The notes beneath the pieces were generated by a model, which was given only the letters and a program-made list of their open reading frames with translations, was not told where the DNA came from and ran no database searches. Source: Planctobacterium sp965279005 (GTDB lineage Bacteria; Pseudomonadota; Gammaproteobacteria; Enterobacterales; Alteromonadaceae). Taken from it: a stretch of DNA of 64,000 nt. Location of the stretch: contig CBDIHK010000009.1 in NCBI GenBank assembly GCA_965279005.1, positions 1-64,000 of the forward strand, given 5' to 3'. The translations under genes were made by a program, and so were the position numbers. How positions within the stretch are numbered: the first letter of the stretch is position 1; the number at the start of each line of letters is the position of its first letter. Of this stretch, positions 63,304-64,000 are shown in pieces.

Positions 63304-63812
63304 TTCAAGCCCTCCAAGGTTCGGTTGATCCAGCCTAATAAGAATTTGGCTTGGCTGCGGTCTTTGTTTACGATTGAGGCGTAGCGGGCAACCTTACTCA
63401 GGGCAAAGTTGGCCACAAAGAGTTTTTCGTCATACTCATTGATTTTTGCGATCGTCCTTTCACCAATAATGCCGTCTGGACTTGCTCCTACCACGAGTTG
63501 GGCCAACTTGGCTGAAGTGCCAACCCCTGCATTAACGCCAAAATCAAAGATGCTTTCTGCGGTGTTTTGGGATTGGATTTGATCGCCTAAAATCCGGTCC
63601 CAATAGTGCTTTTTATAAAAAGCCCGTACCATGCCGGTGATTTTAGGATTATTGGGATCATGTTTTACCAGATCCCAACCTTCCCAGTCAGGGTAGAACT
63701 TTTCTGTGATCCCTGCGTAGGTTAACCCGCCGCGATCACCCTGGACTTTGTGTAGTGTGTAGCCACCTTCATTGTGAATCATTTTTTCAAAGGCGGGCTC
63801 ATAATTCGCCAT
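63300..63812 (-). CDS. GH108 N-acetylmuramidase (endolysin-like)
   Basis: ATG at 63812 is preferred to the open start at 63842 (AGGGA about nine bases upstream). The 170-residue enzyme has the GH108 catalytic motif I-H-N-E-G-G-Y with the general-acid Glu and D-R-G-G-L-T-Y-A-G-I-T, then Y-K-K-H-Y-W-D-R-I and F-D-F-G-V-N-A-G. The C-terminal third holds the PG_binding_3 type motif (G-A-S-P-D-G-I-I-G-E-R-T). It cuts the glycan strands of peptidoglycan. Without a signal peptide it needs the adjacent holin (or a signal-arrest route) for export. Confidence 0.93.
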   Translation of the reverse strand: MANYEPAFEKMIHNEGGYTLHKVQGDRGGLTYAGITEKFYPDWEGWDLVKHDPNNPKITGMVRAFYKKHYWDRILGDQIQSQNTAESIFDFGVNAGVGTSAKLAQLVVGASPDGIIGERTIAKINEYDEKLFVANFALSKVARYASIVNKDRSQAKFLLGWINRTLEGLK

Positions 63813-63884
63813 AACATTTTCCCTGGTTAATATTAGCTCCACTTAGGAATAGCAAAGATAACCGGTTATGCAACAGTGGGATAC

Positions 63885-63910
63885 AAAAAAGGCAGGAAAC
63901 CCCTCCTGCC
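63885..63910 (-). terminator. terminator of the PPC-domain gene at the right edge
   Basis: On the minus strand GGCAGGA and TCCTGCC form a 7-bp stem, followed by six T (plus strand 63885-63890). It lies 24 bases past the stop of the partial gene and separates it from the muramidase. Confidence 0.88.
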
Positions 63911-63934
63911 TTTTAGTATTTCAGCCTTAATTGA

Positions 63935-64000
63935 TTAAGGTTGTACGTTCCAGTTGAGGGTTACCCCACTAAATGCACTGTAGGCACGGATGCTGATATG
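63935..64000 (-). CDS. C-terminal end of a PPC-domain secreted protein, partial
   Basis: The last 21 codons of an open minus-strand frame read H-I-S-I-R-A-Y-S-A-F-S-G-V-T-L-N-W-N-V-Q-P and stop at 63935. They closely match the end of the PPC domain of the S8 protease in this window (H-I-G-I-R-A-Y-R-T-Y-S-G-V-T-M-D-Y). So a second secreted enzyme, probably another protease, ends here. It has its own terminator. The catalytic part is outside the window. Confidence 0.8.
   Translation of the reverse strand, partial: HISIRAYSAFSGVTLNWNVQP

Noticed and set aside
1..64000. tRNA, rRNA, CRISPR or insertion sequences
   Set aside because: Gaps between genes were read for cloverleaf arms, repeat-spacer patterns, transposase frames and terminal inverted repeats; none was convincing.

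Overview
The window looks like chromosomal DNA of a marine gammaproteobacterium, most likely an Alteromonadales-type organism. This rests on gene content (MsrPQ, SulA, AlaA/YfbR/Dgt, AstB, TopA, LolCDE, SohB, SixA, a secreted S8 protease with a PPC tail, LytTR and AraC-fused sensor kinases) and on moderate GC. It is inference, not a measured taxonomic result. I see no rRNA, tRNA, CRISPR array or insertion sequence.

Left part (1-13.6 kb, all on the minus strand): a TolB-like beta-propeller protein cut by the window edge, a LytTR regulator, an ankyrin protein, a SulA-like SOS division inhibitor with LexA boxes followed by a YchJ-type protein, the MsrPQ periplasmic methionine sulfoxide repair pair, a Sel1-repeat protein, the alaA-yfbR-dgt operon, a serine hydrolase with a secreted unknown protein, a cold-shock protein and an M20 peptidase.

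14-19.1 kb: two RimK-like ATP-grasp ligases in tandem (the second with a C-terminal HhH domain), then a large leaderless M14 zinc carboxypeptidase. The glutamate-carboxypeptidase-like M20 enzyme lies divergently upstream. Together they look like a ligase/hydrolase module that adds and removes amino acids or small peptides.

19.2-29.1 kb: a hybrid sensor/AraC regulator that has lost both the phospho-accepting His and the receiver Asp, divergent from a secreted S8 protease; a PNPOx-ferredoxin reductase-[2Fe-2S] fusion, a glutathione S-transferase and a divergent LysR regulator; a TIGR02001-type outer-membrane protein and a periplasmic binding protein.

29.2-36.0 kb is the most striking part: a seven-gene, mostly overlapping operon that matches the poorly understood GAK system (ATP-grasp, HprK-related kinase, amphi-Trp protein). 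Here it is accompanied by a PhoU-like/aminoglycoside-phosphotransferase fusion, a Nudix enzyme with a decayed phosphatase-like N-terminus, a histidine phosphatase and a metallophosphoesterase. Behind it sits a compact signalling set: binding lipoprotein, hybrid kinase and SixA-like phosphatase.

40-58.4 kb is mostly housekeeping and envelope biology: a secreted zincin, SohB, a dicarboxylate symporter, an Ig-like lipoprotein, an arginase-family enzyme convergent with AstB, TopA, LolCDE, a GNAT and a DUF2919-like membrane protein. The right end has a small gene with a canonical double-glycine leader divergent from a giant one-component-like hybrid sensor whose sensory half is much more AT-rich than its kinase half. 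It is followed by a phage/GTA-type holin and GH108 muramidase pair and the last residues of a second PPC-domain secreted protein.
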